In this document: positions 12,696-24,228 of the stretch, one piece after another
Position numbering within the stretch: the first letter of the stretch is position 1
How the letters are laid out: every line of letters starts with the position of its first letter
From: Struthio camelus
Lineage: Eukaryota; Chordata; Aves; Struthioniformes; Struthionidae
NCBI RefSeq assembly: GCF_040807025.1
Contig: NC_090981.1
Span: 8,134,501 to 8,198,500, forward strand
Length of the DNA: 64,000 nucleotides
Direction of reading: 5' to 3'
Made by a program: the position numbers and the translations under genes
The notes under the pieces: generated by a model
Seen by the model: only the letters and a program-made list of their open reading frames with translations
Told to the model about the DNA's origin: nothing
Database searches by the model: none

Positions 12696-13533
12696 CTAAG
12701 AAAGACGTACACTTCTTTTGATTTATCAAGCCATTTTAATAAAGGCTTTACAGTTCTACTTAATAGATTAATGCATATAAAAGCAATGGTCTCTATAAGC
12801 CTTAAGCATTGATTGGAAACAGACTTGCCTGCTGTGAGTTCACACTTCAAAAACAAGCTCTTATTAAAGGTATATTTTAATCGCATGGACTAGTGAGTTT
12901 TTTGTTTTGTTTTTAATACCATGCCCAGAATTTAAACTGATACAATAGCATCTCTCTGATACTAGAAAACTTCCAACTTGCATAGCACAGACAGCTTGTT
13001 CACAAGATCCTCCAGGTTCACCCAAGGTCACAAAGACACACCATATCCTAATGCATTTTATTTTTATGTTTCCAGATGTCAGCACAATTCTTCAGTACGT
13101 GGCTGTAAACACTGCAGGCAGTATTTGCAAAAAGATTTTCTACTGGAATGGCGGGGGGGAAGAAAAGGACTACTAGGCTGAGCTTTACGAAGTCTACGTT
13201 TGGGAAGAATTTCAGTTTGACAGCAGTATTTAAATATGTTACTGCTCCAAAAATTAGCAACATAGAATACTGAAAAAGAGCAAGGAAATCTCCAAATTAG
13301 CTGCACCCTATAGGCTATTGACCCCAAAACAAGATATACAAAGTTAACATACAAGTATCCTACTTAGGTTAACGTAAAGATTCCAATATCATCAATATCA
13401 GATGAATATAACCTGAGTAGACTTTCATCAAAAGTCTGTTAAATTGACCTTTACTTCTTCGTACCATTTTGTTTCATTATCTAGAATAATAACAGACAAT
13501 AGGATAAAATATTATTCATTAGTTAAAACAAAC

Positions 13534-13738
13534 CTTGTTGAAATATTTGAAGAGGATAGCTCTGAGCTCCTCAGCAGACAGGGAAAATAGTTTTCCTATT
13601 ACATTATCCTCACTCTGTGAGAGAATCCGAGAAGAGGACCTAAGCAAATGCTAGCGACTGAATACTTTCATTCTTGTAACCAATGGCAGCTTCCAAGGCT
13701 TCAATTCCTTCTTCCAGTTGGAAAAGGACATGCTCTTC
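13534..13738 (-). pseudogene. KIF27: KIF27 relic exon with frameshift
   Basis: The first half (EEHVLFQLEEGIEALEAAIG) and second half (LRSSSRILSQ...AILFKYFNK) match consecutive KIF27 segments but sit in different frames, with an indel near 13650. Staying in the first frame meets TAG within about 10 codons. Confidence 0.86.
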
Positions 13739-14809
13739 CTACAGGGAAGCACAAGAGTGAGATCTTTAAAAAATGTGCAAAATCAATCTTTTTATACATA
13801 AGACATTCATTAACTTCATTCTCCAGAGTGAGCCTACTCTGAAGAGCAAGACAAACTGGTAATAGTATAGACATTGGAATGGGAAAAGTAAGAAGAAGAG
13901 TACAAATCCAGAGTGTTTTTTGCCATGGTAGAGTTCCATTATACAGCGGTCAATCAACTGGTTCATCACCACAAAAGCAGAAGTCATCCTTCCCTTTTTA
14001 TCCTTCCCTCATCCTCCTCTCCCCACAGTCCAGCTTCTACTATATTTTTTTTTTGTTGTGCTAGTTTTCTGCTGGATTAATGAATGAATAAGATCAGTAA
14101 GGAGTTTAGTGACCATAACTTGTGCAGGAAAGTGGCAGAAATGCATGGCCTGGAGCACTGCAGAGGTCTCTGAGGAGTGAAGCAAGGAGGGGCCTTTTGG
14201 CACCAGCAGACTATTTGATCAGCTCAGCCATGTCCCTATACTGCTTCTCAAGACCTAGAAAGAATTTGTGCATTCTATATGAACTTATTATATCTTTAAC
14301 TTAATTATACTGATCAACCATAATGTGGATCATCCAGGCAATATGGGTAAAAATGTGAAGGCCTTCAGGTAAGGATTGCTTTTTCAGAAAATCCTATGAA
14401 AAAATCAAGGGGCATCATTATTAGAACATGGCAATGTACATTCTATGTCCTGACACTAAAATATCTGCCCAAGATAAACTGATCAAAGTCTACAGTTCCC
14501 TTATTTCTAATTATATGGTCCTTAGAGGAAGTGGAGTTTGTCAAGGCAGTAGCTAAACTAAGTCCCTTTGAATATAAACTTTGTTAGCTAGCATATAAGT
14601 AGTGCTATCATTGCAGTATTTTAACATTGCTGAAACAAAAATACCCAACCTCAGTTTCTTGGTTCTAGCTTATTTAATATTTGGAGACATTTGAGGTTAT
14701 GATTAGAATGCTTTATTACACAACACTACCTAAAAGCTATATTTATCTCAAAGGTGCTTACTTACTTCAGCTGACAACACTTTACCATCTTTCAGTTTCT
14801 CTGAAATTT

Positions 14810-14993
14810 CTCATACTAGTTTCTCATACTAGTTCTTCTGAGCAGCTGATCTCTTTCCTTCTGGAGAACCTGAATTTTTTCCAAAATGTCTTTCTTACCT
14901 TCAGTGGTGCTGTCCTGAAGCTGCATACCTTTATCACTTCCTGATCCAGCATACTTAAGTGAGTAGATAATTTCACACTATCTTTGTTTAAAT
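14810..14993 (-). pseudogene. KIF27: KIF27 relic exon with frameshift and a short tandem duplication
   Basis: DSVKLSTHLSMLDQEV is in one frame. The following segment (MQLQDSTTEG...VLQKERDQLLRR) is in another, so an indel lies near 14930. At the 3' side a 13-bp unit TTTCTCATACTAG is tandemly duplicated on the plus strand at about 14808-14833. I cannot place a clear donor. Confidence 0.82.
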
Positions 14994-15636
14994 CTAAAAA
15001 AAAAGAAAAAAAGAAAAACGAAAAGAACCACAGATATAGCACTCCTTCCAGAAGAGGCATGTATGTGAGACTGTACATAGTTCAAATTGCACATCCTGCA
15101 GTGAAAGACCTGTCTGCTTCTTGCACAGAGGGACTCCAATTATATTGAGTACATAGCTACCAAAAAATGTACTATATACTTGATGAAAGAAAACAAAGGA
15201 AAACACTCAACATCAGTTTTCTACATACAAAAAGTTAAATAACAAGTTAGTAATCATGAGTGGCAACGATACTTTAATTTCTACTAATTTTTGCTACTAA
15301 ATATAAATAATGCAAAATGTTTCCCCTGTGTTCTCTAGTTTGCAAAAGGACCAAGTCATTTTTAGATATCATATTATCCAATAACATAACACCAGAATTC
15401 AGATTCTTTTTGGTTTTGTTGTCAGAATTTTTGGGAGGAAAGGTGAATAAATATGATTATTCTGTATTATTCACATTTAAATGTTGATTTGCTCAAGCCA
15501 CTCTGTAAGTCAGTGGCAGTGCTAGAGACACAGGTCAGATAGCTTGAGTCTGTTCTGCTATGTGGCTCCTCCCTGCCCCAGTCTTTCAGTTAGCACTACA
15601 ATTGTAGTCAGAGTTTCACAGTGTTTCTTAGATCAC

Positions 15637-15813
15637 CTGGCTAGATCTTAGTTTCTTGATTTCAAAGTGGCTTTTCTCTTGTAATAATGCTTCTTTCTTG
15701 GTTACAATGGCTTCTCTTTTCTTTAAATCTTCTTCTAGTTCTGCTAACTGTTGTTGCTGTTGAATAATTCTTTCCATTTCTTCATCCAGCCATTTCTTTT
15801 GCTCTTCTAATTT
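15637..15813 (-). pseudogene. KIF27: KIF27 relic exon, open (59 codons)
   Basis: This fully open coiled-coil exon contains [20 protein letters not shown] and [11 protein letters not shown], the KIF27 pattern. Acceptor TTTTAG and donor GTGATC flank it. Its 177 bp keep phase. Confidence 0.88.
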
Positions 15814-16800
15814 CTAAAATTTAAACAGAGATACAGAGAGCATTAACCAGGACTTTTTGGTTCAGAATCTTATAATTATGTTTTTTTCCTCTGTTAGAGT
15901 AATGGATTTTTATAACCGTATCAAAATGGACATTTCTAATGTTAACATTAATTTTGCAACAGAAGGTCGATTCAGAATAATACAGAAATTGGACTGACTT
16001 GAAAAGAGACTCAGCAGTGTTACATTCCCATATCTTCTATAAAAAAGTTTGTATCAGATGCCTTTAATGAGATGTAGATTCTTTTCTTAATAATAGTTAT
16101 ATAAATAAAAGTCCTATATATAATCATAGCAACCAGGTTTGGAAGGTACCACAAGAATTCTGCTAGCCCATCCTCACTGCATTGTAGTTGTTCAAGATCA
16201 GTTATCTGTGAAAAAACAGTAAGTGCCAAGAAAGTGTGATGCTGAAAGAAATAAAATGAGAGCTCTGATACTGCTAACACAGTCTATTGGAAATTTCTTC
16301 TCACTCCATGTTTTATCAGTGGGTATATTGCTGAAATTAAAAAAATGCCTTTATTTGTCTTTTTTCATTTCTTTTCATCTTTAAAGATTTTGGATAACGC
16401 ATGGAACTCCCATGTTCCAATATCCAGATTTGGAATAACATAGGTTAACCCTATCACAGAGGACGCCTACTACTCTAACATTTATAACAGAGCTCATCAG
16501 GATCATCCTCAAACCCACCAGACAACCAAACCCATTGAATTCTCAGGTCTCTGAGAATCAGCATCTTTGACAATTCATATGAAGACAATCAAACACGCTA
16601 CTGCCCCTCCTTCTCTTCATTCAAAAAGAGTACAAGAGCTTCTTGACCGTAGTCCCAGTTTTTGTTACAGCAAAAAGAAAACAAAACTACCATGGAATAT
16701 CTTCTTCCAAACACCTTACAGAGAAGACTAAGGACAGAGGAAGAATTTTTTTCTCATTTTCCTTTTCAGGGCCCACACAGATTTGGAATAGATGAGCTAC

Positions 16801-16914
16801 CTGTAGCTTCTGTGAAGTTCCTGCTGAATTATTTTTCTTCTTTTTAAATGCAGCAATCTCTTCATCTTTAAGTTTAAGAATCTTTTGTTGTTGCTCCATC
16901 TTTAGCTGAAGGTC
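16801..16914 (-). pseudogene. KIF27: KIF27 relic exon, open
   Basis: A lysine-rich coiled-coil exon (DLQLKMEQQQKILKLKDEE...) with acceptor TATAG and donor GTAGCT. It lies at the expected place between the 15.6-kb and 24.4-kb exons. Identity is from order and weak similarity. Confidence 0.75.
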
Positions 16915-17112
16915 CTATAAAAAAAAAATCCTGGCTTAGTCGGTCTGATTTTTTTTCAACCTATTTAATGTCAGAGTAAGAGTCCATACAGGTATATAGT
17001 CTGAAATACTGACCTTAAATTTATCAATAAAATTGCAATTCAGGGCTAGACATCAAGTAATAAAATAAAAAAGCCTGAAGAGAAAGGCAAACTGAGAAGA
17101 TGTATGTGAAAA

Positions 17113-17453
17113 TGTCGGGGGCGATGTGTACCAGAAGACGACTGGGAGCAGCAGCAAAGTATTCTCTCAGTGCCACAAGCCCTGGGAAAGTGCACCAAAG
17201 ACTTGAGTCAGTGCCAAGACGGACGGGGGCGCGTGAGCTGGGCAAGGACGTGAGAGAGAGAAGAGACTCTCGATGCAGAGCGCGGCTTGTAGCAATGTAG
17301 CAAAATAGCAAGTAACTTTAATCTGTAAACACAGCTATATTCTCACATGACAAGGTGTATGTTCTCACACAATAAGGTATATAAGAGAGGACGGAATATG
17401 AAATAAACAATCTTGCTTCACTACATGCAAAGTTCGTGTCTTCAATCCCCAGA
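17113..17453 (+). repeat. ERV 5' LTR (341 bp)
   Basis: It starts TGTCGGGGGC and ends CCCCAGA. TATATAA lies at 17378-17384 and AATAAA at 17402-17407, so U3, R and U5 are short. Compared with the 3' LTR there are 6 substitutions and no indels. The terminal CA has become GA here. Confidence 0.95.
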
Positions 17454-17455
17454 AA

Positions 17456-17473
17456 TGGCGCCCGAACGGGGAC
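17456..17473 (+). promoter_or_regulatory. ERV primer binding site, tRNA-Lys type
   Basis: TGGCGCCCGAACGGGGAC lies 2 bases after the LTR. It matches the tRNA-Lys3-type primer site with one mismatch, as used by several betaretroviruses and lentiviruses. Confidence 0.85.
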
Positions 17474-17606
17474 TTGAAGAGTAAACAGGGACCTGAAGAG
17501 AGAATCAGGACTTGAAGAGAGAAATCCGGTGGGGAGCCCAGCTGAACTCGATAGAGGCTGCAGCAAGTTTTTCAATTGCCTTCACAGAAGGTAAGCAGCT
17601 GGGAAC

Positions 17607-19184
17607 ATGGGGAATTCTGTATCAGCAGAATATAAATCTGTCTACAAGGCTATGCAGAGCTGTTTAGAAAAGCGGCACGTAGCCGTAAAGGCAGAGAAAT
17701 TAAAGGAGCTTTTAATTTGGGTCTCCGCACATGTTAAAGAAGCTGATACAAGTAACATATATAGTAAGGAGACTTGGGATACCATTGGGGTGTGTTTGTG
17801 GAACGCTGCAACCTCAGATGATCCTGTCGCCCCTTCCTTGTTAACGACCTGGCGACTTATTTTTAACGCGTTAGATCAGAATCAACAGGAAAGTATGCAG
17901 AAGGCGGCTGAGACACCTTCTGCTCCTCCTGTGCAGAGCAGTGAATCTGCGGACTCATTTAACCCTGGCTCTGTAGACTCTGAAACAAAACCAGATTTAT
18001 TTCCTCCGCAAACTCCCGGACCTGTTATAACAATGCCGGTCGTTACGCCTGTACCTCCAGTAGATCGGTGGAAAGACGTGCGAGCTCAGGCATTGGCAGG
18101 AGACCGTGAATGCCTTCAAGCCCTCACAATGCCTGTCCTCCTGCGCGAAGGTCAAGCCCCCACCTGGGAAGGTTTTAATTTTAGTCTAATAAAGGAGCTG
18201 CGACATACTATCAAGGACTCAGGACTTAACTCTCCCTATGCGCGAGGCTTGATACAATCGGTTTTTAATAATATGATTTTAACACCTAACGACTGTCGTA
18301 CGCTGGCTCAGCTTTTGGTAACCCCCACGCAGTATATGTTATGGCAACAGGCGTGGCGGAATAATTGCGATCAAGCGGCTACAGCTAATTTAGATCGGCA
18401 GCCAGGGGATCCACTGTATGCAGTGGGTCCCACGGCCCTTTTGGGAGAGGGTCCCTATTGGGAACAGACAGCGCAGCTGCGTCTTGTTTGAGAGGCGTTG
18501 GTGCAAAGCCAAGGAGAGGCATTAAAAGCCTTGTTAAACCTCCCTGATGAAAATGGGAAAGGATTTAAGTCATTTGCGACGGTCAAGCAGGGTGCAACTG
18601 AAAGCTATATGCAGTTCGTGGACCGCCTTAGTACTGCATTAGAAAGGCAAGTGGACAATTCAGAGGCTCGTGCAATTCTGTTAAAACAAATGGCAATTGC
18701 AAATGCTAATGTAGATTGCAAGAAAGTGCTTGATGCTCTGATAGCAGCGAAACCCACTGCAGGAATTCCAGAAATGGTAGAAGCGTGTAATGTTGTGGGA
18801 ACACAGACTTACCAACTGTCAGCTTTGTCTACCGCCTTTGCAGCGCTGAGTGCTGGGATTAGGTGTTTTCCGTGTGGTAATGTCAGACATATGAAAAAAT
18901 TTTGCCCCCAAAGTCCTCTAAACTGCCCTCGATGTAAGAGGGGCCGACATTACGCTAATCAGTGTCGATCTAAACATGATAAAGCCGGTATGCCACTCGG
19001 AACTGCACAACAATCGGGAAACAGGAAGAGGAGCGCCAGGGGCAGGGGTGCTCTGACAGCAAATCCCTCCTCAGCACCAGGAACCTGGCTCGGCAACAGC
19101 AATGTCTTCGCCCCGCCCTGTGAGCCGGCACAAGTGGGAGCGCTGGCTGGGACTTGGCCACCTCCCAATCCGTTTACCTCATAG
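17607..19184 (+). pseudogene. gag: ERV gag, one in-frame stop
   Basis: The start MGNSVS is a myristoylation-type N-terminus (matrix). A PSAP late-domain motif is at about residues 104-107. A capsid-like region follows, then the major homology region (QGATESY...FVDRL near 18590-18640). Two zinc knuckles of C-x2-C-x4-H-x4-C form follow near 18862-18965, then a basic stretch. TGA at 18489-18491 interrupts the frame inside capsid; the frame reopens in phase. The base context fits CGA to TGA decay. The slippery site at 19016-19022 leads to pro. Confidence 0.92.
19016..19022 (+). promoter_or_regulatory. gag-pro -1 frameshift heptamer G GGA AAC
   Basis: GGGAAAC sits with codon phase G|GGA|AAC in the gag frame, as required for -1 slippage. 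The dUTPase/protease frame is exactly the -1 frame. This heptamer type is used for gag-pro in betaretroviruses of the Mason-Pfizer group. Confidence 0.82.
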
Positions 19185-19549
19185 ATACAAAACCTGTAGC
19201 GGTTTCTACGGGGGTGTGTGGCCCTTTACCAGAGGGGAATGCTCTTCTTTTGGGGCAATCATCCACTGCCCTGATGGGAGTTTTTGTCTTGCCAGGGGTT
19301 ATTGATGCTGATTATACAGGGGAGATTAAAATTATAATGTGGACCCCTAATCCTCCTTGTTTTATCCCTGAAAAAACCCGCATTGCTCAATTAGTGTTTT
19401 TTCCCACCCTTTATAATTCGGCAAGGCACGAGCCCATTAAAAAGGATCGGGGAACAGCAGGCTTTGGATCCACTGGACTTCCTCAAATTTTCTGGGCTTC
19501 TACTATAACATCTCGACGGCCGATAATTCAGTGTCAGATACAGCATTCA

Positions 19550-19750
19550 CAGAATCACAGAATCACAGAATGGTTGAGGTTGGAAGGGACCTCTGGAGAT
19601 CATCTAGTCCAACCTCCCTGCTCAAGCAGGGTCCTCTAGAGCATATTTCCCAGGATCACATCCAGACGGGTTTTGAAAATCTCCAGGGAAGGAGACTCCA
19701 CTACCTCTCTGGGCAACCTGTTCCAATGCTCTGTCACCCTCACAGAATGA
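19550..19750 (-). mobile_element. CR1 3' fragment nested in the ERV
   Basis: About 200 bp of CR1 3' end on the minus strand, with the terminal repeats (ATTCTGTG type) at the left edge. It is flanked by a short direct repeat CATTCA (19544-19549, 19751-19756). Insert plus duplication is 207 bp, so the phase of the host frame is kept, but the CR1 brings stop codons. It must be younger than the provirus. Confidence 0.9.
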
Positions 19751-20031
19751 CATTCATCTACACAGCAAGTGACTTCTATCCAAGGTCTACTTGACACAGG
19801 GGCGGACGTTACTATTATTGCGGAAACCGATTGGCCTACTGATTGGACATTGTCTCCTGCGGTAACGACGGTAACTGGTGTCGGCGGCCCGATAACCCCA
19901 CGGCAGAGTACCGAATTTGTCGCTATATCCGGCCCCAAACAGAGAACGGCAAATGTCAAACCTTATGTGTTACCTGTACCAATTACACTATGGGGTTGGG
20001 ATGTTTTAACACAATGGGGGATGGTTTTGCA

Positions 20032-20038
20032 AAATTTT
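20032..20038 (+). promoter_or_regulatory. pro-pol -1 frameshift heptamer A AAT TTT
   Basis: AAATTTT has phase A|AAT|TTT in the protease frame, six bases before the protease stop. The pol frame is the -1 frame. This heptamer is the betaretroviral pro-pol type. Confidence 0.85.
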
Positions 20039-22644
20039 ATTTAGGGGCCACTGACCAGCAGCTTATCCCACAGATGACATGGCTCACGACATCTCCAGTC
20101 TGGGTGGATCAGTGGCCCCTAACACGGGAAAAGCTGCACCATTTAAAAGAATTGGTTGATGAGCAATTACGGTTAGGCCATATAGTCCCTTCTCATAGTC
20201 CGTGGAATACCCCGGTGTTTGTGATAAAAAAGAAATCAGGCAAATGGCGTCTACTCCAGGATTTACAGGCGATTAATGCTGTTTTAGAAGATATGGGGCC
20301 TTTACAACAAGGTGTCCCTTCCCCTGCGACCATTCCAAGAGATTGGCCTCTAATGGTTATGGATTTAAAAGACTTTTTTTACCATTCCAATCCATCCTGC
20401 CAATGCGGCTCAGTTTGCTTTTTCTGTCCCTTCCCTCAATATGAGCGAACCTAGCCAGAGGTTTCATTGGACAGTTTTGCCACAGGGTATGAAAAATAGT
20501 CCCACAATCTGTCAGTGGTATGTAGCTCGGGCCCTTGCCCTGGTAAGAAAGAAATTTGGCAACTCCTTTATTTATCATTACATGGTTGATATTTTATTGG
20601 CAGCTTCAAATGTTACTCTTTTATGTTGTCTCAACAGGTTCAAAAAAGTCTAGCAGAACACTCTTTGGTTACTGCTCCAGAGAAAATACAACTAGTAAGT
20701 CCGTGGCACTATTTGGGGTGGATCGTGGATAACACTACTGCTAGGCCTCAACCTGTTAGCCTCAAAACCAATATTAATACTTTACATGATTTACAGTGTT
20801 TGTTAGGCACGATTAACTGGGTACGCCCGGCTTTAGGAATCTCTACTGCAGATCTTAGTCCATTGTTTAAATTGTTAAAAGGTGATCCCAACCCTGCGTC
20901 CACACGAAAGTTGACAGACGAAGCTTATAAATCCTTACAATTAGTTATAGCAAAGCTCCAGATAAACACTGTCGATTGCTTCGTATTAAATGCGCCAATT
21001 TTGTTTTTTGTTTTCACTAAACAGAAACCCTTTACTGCTCTTATTGGCCAGTTGGCAGAGAATCAACTGTGTAAACTCGAATGGATATTTCTCCCACATA
21101 ATGCTACAAAAACCCTTCTCCCATTGGATGAACAATTAGCTCTGCTCATAGGGAAAGATCGTGCCTGTACCCGACAACTATTAGGTCAGGATCTTGACAG
21201 GATTTACTTATGTATGACTACTGTATATTTACAACATTTGTTACAGTTCAGTGATGCCTTTGCTGGTGCTTTGGCAGGTTTTACAGGCCAAATTCAGTCA
21301 CACTGGCCTAAAAATGTTCTTTTGCAGTTTTTTGATTCCATATCCCTTCTACAACGACCACTACTCAGTCCAACGCCGTTACCGCATGCTTTAACGGTTT
21401 TTACAGACGGCTCAGGGAAGACCGGCAAGGCTGTTATTGTATGGCAGGACAATGCACAGTGGCATTCTGATGTGCATCATGTTGAAGGCTCGACTCAAAT
21501 AGTTGAGCTGTCTGCTGTAGTACATGCTTTTTCTTTATGGCCCTCACAGGAGTTAAATATTGTGTCTGACAGTCAGTATGTGGTCGGCCTCGTTCAACGT
21601 GCCAAGCAGGCTATCCTTAAGGAGACAATCAATTCTCGTATATGCTCCCTTTTCTCCTCTTTACTCAATTTCTTGTCGGGGCGCAAACATTCATATTTTA
21701 TCATGCATTTGCGGGCCCATACTTCATTGCCGGGCCCTCTTGTTGAAGGTAATCAACGAGCTGACGCCTTGACAGTGCCGGCGCTAACGCCTAATACTCT
21801 ACAGCAGGCCCAACTTTCACATGATTTTTATCATCAGAATGCCACGGCGTTACAACGCCAATTTCACCTTACGAAAGAACAGGCTCGCTCTCTTGTTCTG
21901 TCCTGTTCTTCTTGTCAAAATCATTTTTTACAGCCCTTGTACGGTACTAACCCTCAAGGTCTATTCTCTCAAGATTTATGGCAGACAGATGTTACTCACA
22001 TCGCAGACTTTGGTGTTTTTCGCTTTGTCCATGTTTCTCTGGATACCTATTCTAATTTACTGTTTGCCAGTGTTCATCGCGGAGAGTGCGCTCGAGATGT
22101 CTGCGCTCACTGGACGCAAGCTTTTGCTTTTATGGGTGTGCCTCGTACCATTAAGACTGATAATGGTCCCACGTATGTCTCTGCGAAAATTCGTTCTTTT
22201 CTTCAAGCCTGGGGAATCCAACATCTAACTGGTATTCCACACAACCCTACTGGGCAAGCTTTGATTGAACGTGCCCATAGTACTTTGAAACAGATGCTCT
22301 CAAAACAAAAAGGGGGAACCGAGGGGTATGGGACTCCTCAAGAGAGAGTGGCAAAGGCCTTGTATGTCCTTAACTTTTTGAATCGGGTCCGTGATGAGCA
22401 GACCCCTGTTGCCTCCCATTTTAACTCTTTTTCACGCCTTCTTCCCTCAGGACAAGCACAGGTTATGGTCCGTGATCTGGACTCCGGCCAATGGAAAGGA
22501 CCTTTTTCCCTGATAACTTGGGGGAGGGGTTATGCTTGTGTTTCTACAGGTACCCAGCCTCGTTGGTTCCCTACTCGATGTGTTAAGCCCTACGACGTAC
22601 GACGCCAATTTCGTGGCGAAGAATCTGAAGAAGTCGCAGCGTAA
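20032..22644 (+). pseudogene. pol: ERV pol: reverse transcriptase, RNase H, integrase; two frameshifts
   Basis: RT starts with PVWVDQWPL and continues to VMDLKDFF. The frame shifts near 20375 at a run of T, continues in another frame through [13 protein letters not shown], and returns near 20620. The catalytic box reads YMVD (20579-20590) where YMDD is expected, so one catalytic Asp is lost. RNase H shows FTDGSG, VELSAV and SDSQY. Integrase shows the CSSC zinc pair, then Asp at 21988, Asp at 22159 and Glu at 22267, with 35 residues between the last two (DD35E intact). The RNase H and integrase half is open for over 600 codons. Confidence 0.92.
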
Positions 22645-22649
22645 TTCTG

Positions 22650-23830
22650 AGAAACGATATGTGACTTTTCGCAATAACATGCTTTTGTGTTATATCTGGG
22701 GGAACAATAGACGTAGGCAGAGGGATGTGGCCCTCTGTCTCCGAACGACCTAATCTTTGGGTAACTATAGCCAATGCCACAGGACAGGACACTGTTTGCC
22801 TGTCTGTGGCTTCGGCTGTAACCCTTTTCAAACTTGTCTGGTGGGTCTTCTGACAGACGGAAAAGTATATCAAGTTTGTAATGGTACCCCTGCCGCCCTA
22901 CTGGGCTGCAGTCGGTGGGGCGATGTTTGGGATAGTTGGACGCCCTACCTACCGGTGTTACCTGGGGAACCACAAGAAATAGAGTTATTAGGTTCTGTGC
23001 AGATGGATCAGTGTATATATTTCAATTATACAGGACGAAGCTCCTCTCGAAGGGAGATCACTGTTGTTAATGCTACCTTAGCTGTTTATCGCAACACAAC
23101 TTTATGGTGTAATGTAACTAGTACAAACATTTCTAAATCCAGTAACGACCCTTTGAAATTACCACAAGGGTTGTTTTTGATCTGCGACAATCGTGCCTGG
23201 CAGGGAATCCCATCTCACATCGCGGGTGGTCCCTGTACCGTAGGAACATTGGGAATGTATCTGCCCGATTCTACAATGATTCTACAAAAACGACAAAGTC
23301 GCACTAGACGATCTACACATCTTTTTCAAAAAGATTGTAGAGATGATTTTACCTTCTGGAACCCAGGAGAGATTATCGCGGCATCTATTTTTACTCCTGG
23401 GGTCGCTGCTGCAAAAGCTTTAGCAATTTTAAATAAATTAGGATGTTGGCTTGCTAAGCAAACTAACAATACCGCAACAGCACTGTCAGGGCTGCTTACT
23501 GATGTTGATTCTATAAGACATGCTACATTGCAGAATCGCGCAGCTATAGATTTTTTATTATTGGCGCATGGCCACGGGTGTGAGATTTTGGAAGGAATGT
23601 GTTGTATGAATTTGTCAGATCACTCAGAATCTATTCACGACAGTATATTGAGATTGAAAGAGAGCGTAGCGAAGTTGAGGTTAGACGACAATGACTGGCT
23701 GGAACGATTGTTCTCAGGATGGGGGATCACAGGGTGGTTATTAACTATTGTGAAGAGTGGCTTGATTATGTTATTGATGATCTTAGTCTGTGCCTGTTTC
23801 CCTGTCTTCTGCAATGCGTGCAACAAATGA
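22650..23830 (+). pseudogene. env: ERV env: truncated or frameshifted surface unit, transmembrane unit largely open
   Basis: The surface part is short and split: the frame upstream of 22753 ends in a stop, and similarity seems to switch frame near 22825. The open frame from about 22757 contains N-glycosylation sites, a furin-type site RTRR near 23300-23311, and a TM subunit. TM has an internal hydrophobic fusion-peptide-like segment between cysteines, an immunosuppressive-type region starting LQNRAAI, a CX6CC motif (23579-23605) and a C-terminal membrane anchor. An internal fusion peptide with CX6CC is the alpharetrovirus pattern, unlike the beta-type pol. That assignment is by motif only. 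Confidence 0.85.
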
Positions 23831-23875
23831 TAGATGTGCCTTCAAGCAACAAGCGTATGCAGCTTTGTTAAAACA

Positions 23876-23887
23876 AAAAGGGGGAGA
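23876..23887 (+). promoter_or_regulatory. ERV polypurine tract
   Basis: A purine run AAAAAGGGGGAGA ends directly at the TG of the 3' LTR, as expected for plus-strand priming. Confidence 0.82.
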
Positions 23888-24228
23888 TGTCGGGGGCGAT
23901 GTGTACCAGAAGACGACTGGGAGCAGCAACAAAGTATTCTCTCAGTGCCACAAGCCCTGGGAAAGTGCACCAAAGACTTGAGTCAGTGCCAAGACGGACG
24001 GGGGCGCGTGAGCTGGGCAAGGACGTGAGAGAGAGAAGAGACTCTCGATGCAGAGCGCGGCTTGTAGCAATGTAGCAAAATAGCAAGTAACTTTAATCTG
24101 TAAACACAGCTATATTCTCACATGATAAGGTGTATGTTCTCACACAATAAGGTATATAAGAGAGGATGGAATATGAAATAAACAATCTTGCTTCACTACA
24201 CGCAAAGTTCGTGTCTTCAATTCCCACA
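23888..24228 (+). repeat. ERV 3' LTR (341 bp)
   Basis: Same length as the 5' LTR, with 6 substitutions. It ends TTCCCACA, keeping the terminal CA. TATATAA is at 24153-24159 and AATAAA at 24177-24182. Confidence 0.95.

Larger units (their letters stand above)
19023..20044 (+). pseudogene. pro: ERV pro: dUTPase plus aspartic protease, broken
   Basis: The -1 frame after the heptamer meets TGA at 19121-19123. It then encodes a dUTPase (SAGWDLATS start, LPGVIDADYTGEI core, GFGSTG C-terminal motif). A nested CR1 (19550-19750) follows, then a retroviral protease with the active-site motif DTGAD at 19793-19807. A dUTPase fused ahead of protease in the pro frame is characteristic of betaretroviruses. 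The protease ends QNFI at a second slippery site. The stop and the CR1 make this frame non-functional. Confidence 0.9.

Noticed and set aside
17100-17300. Open frames across the LTRs on both strands
   Set aside because: They lie in LTR U3, repeat in both LTRs and have no family match.
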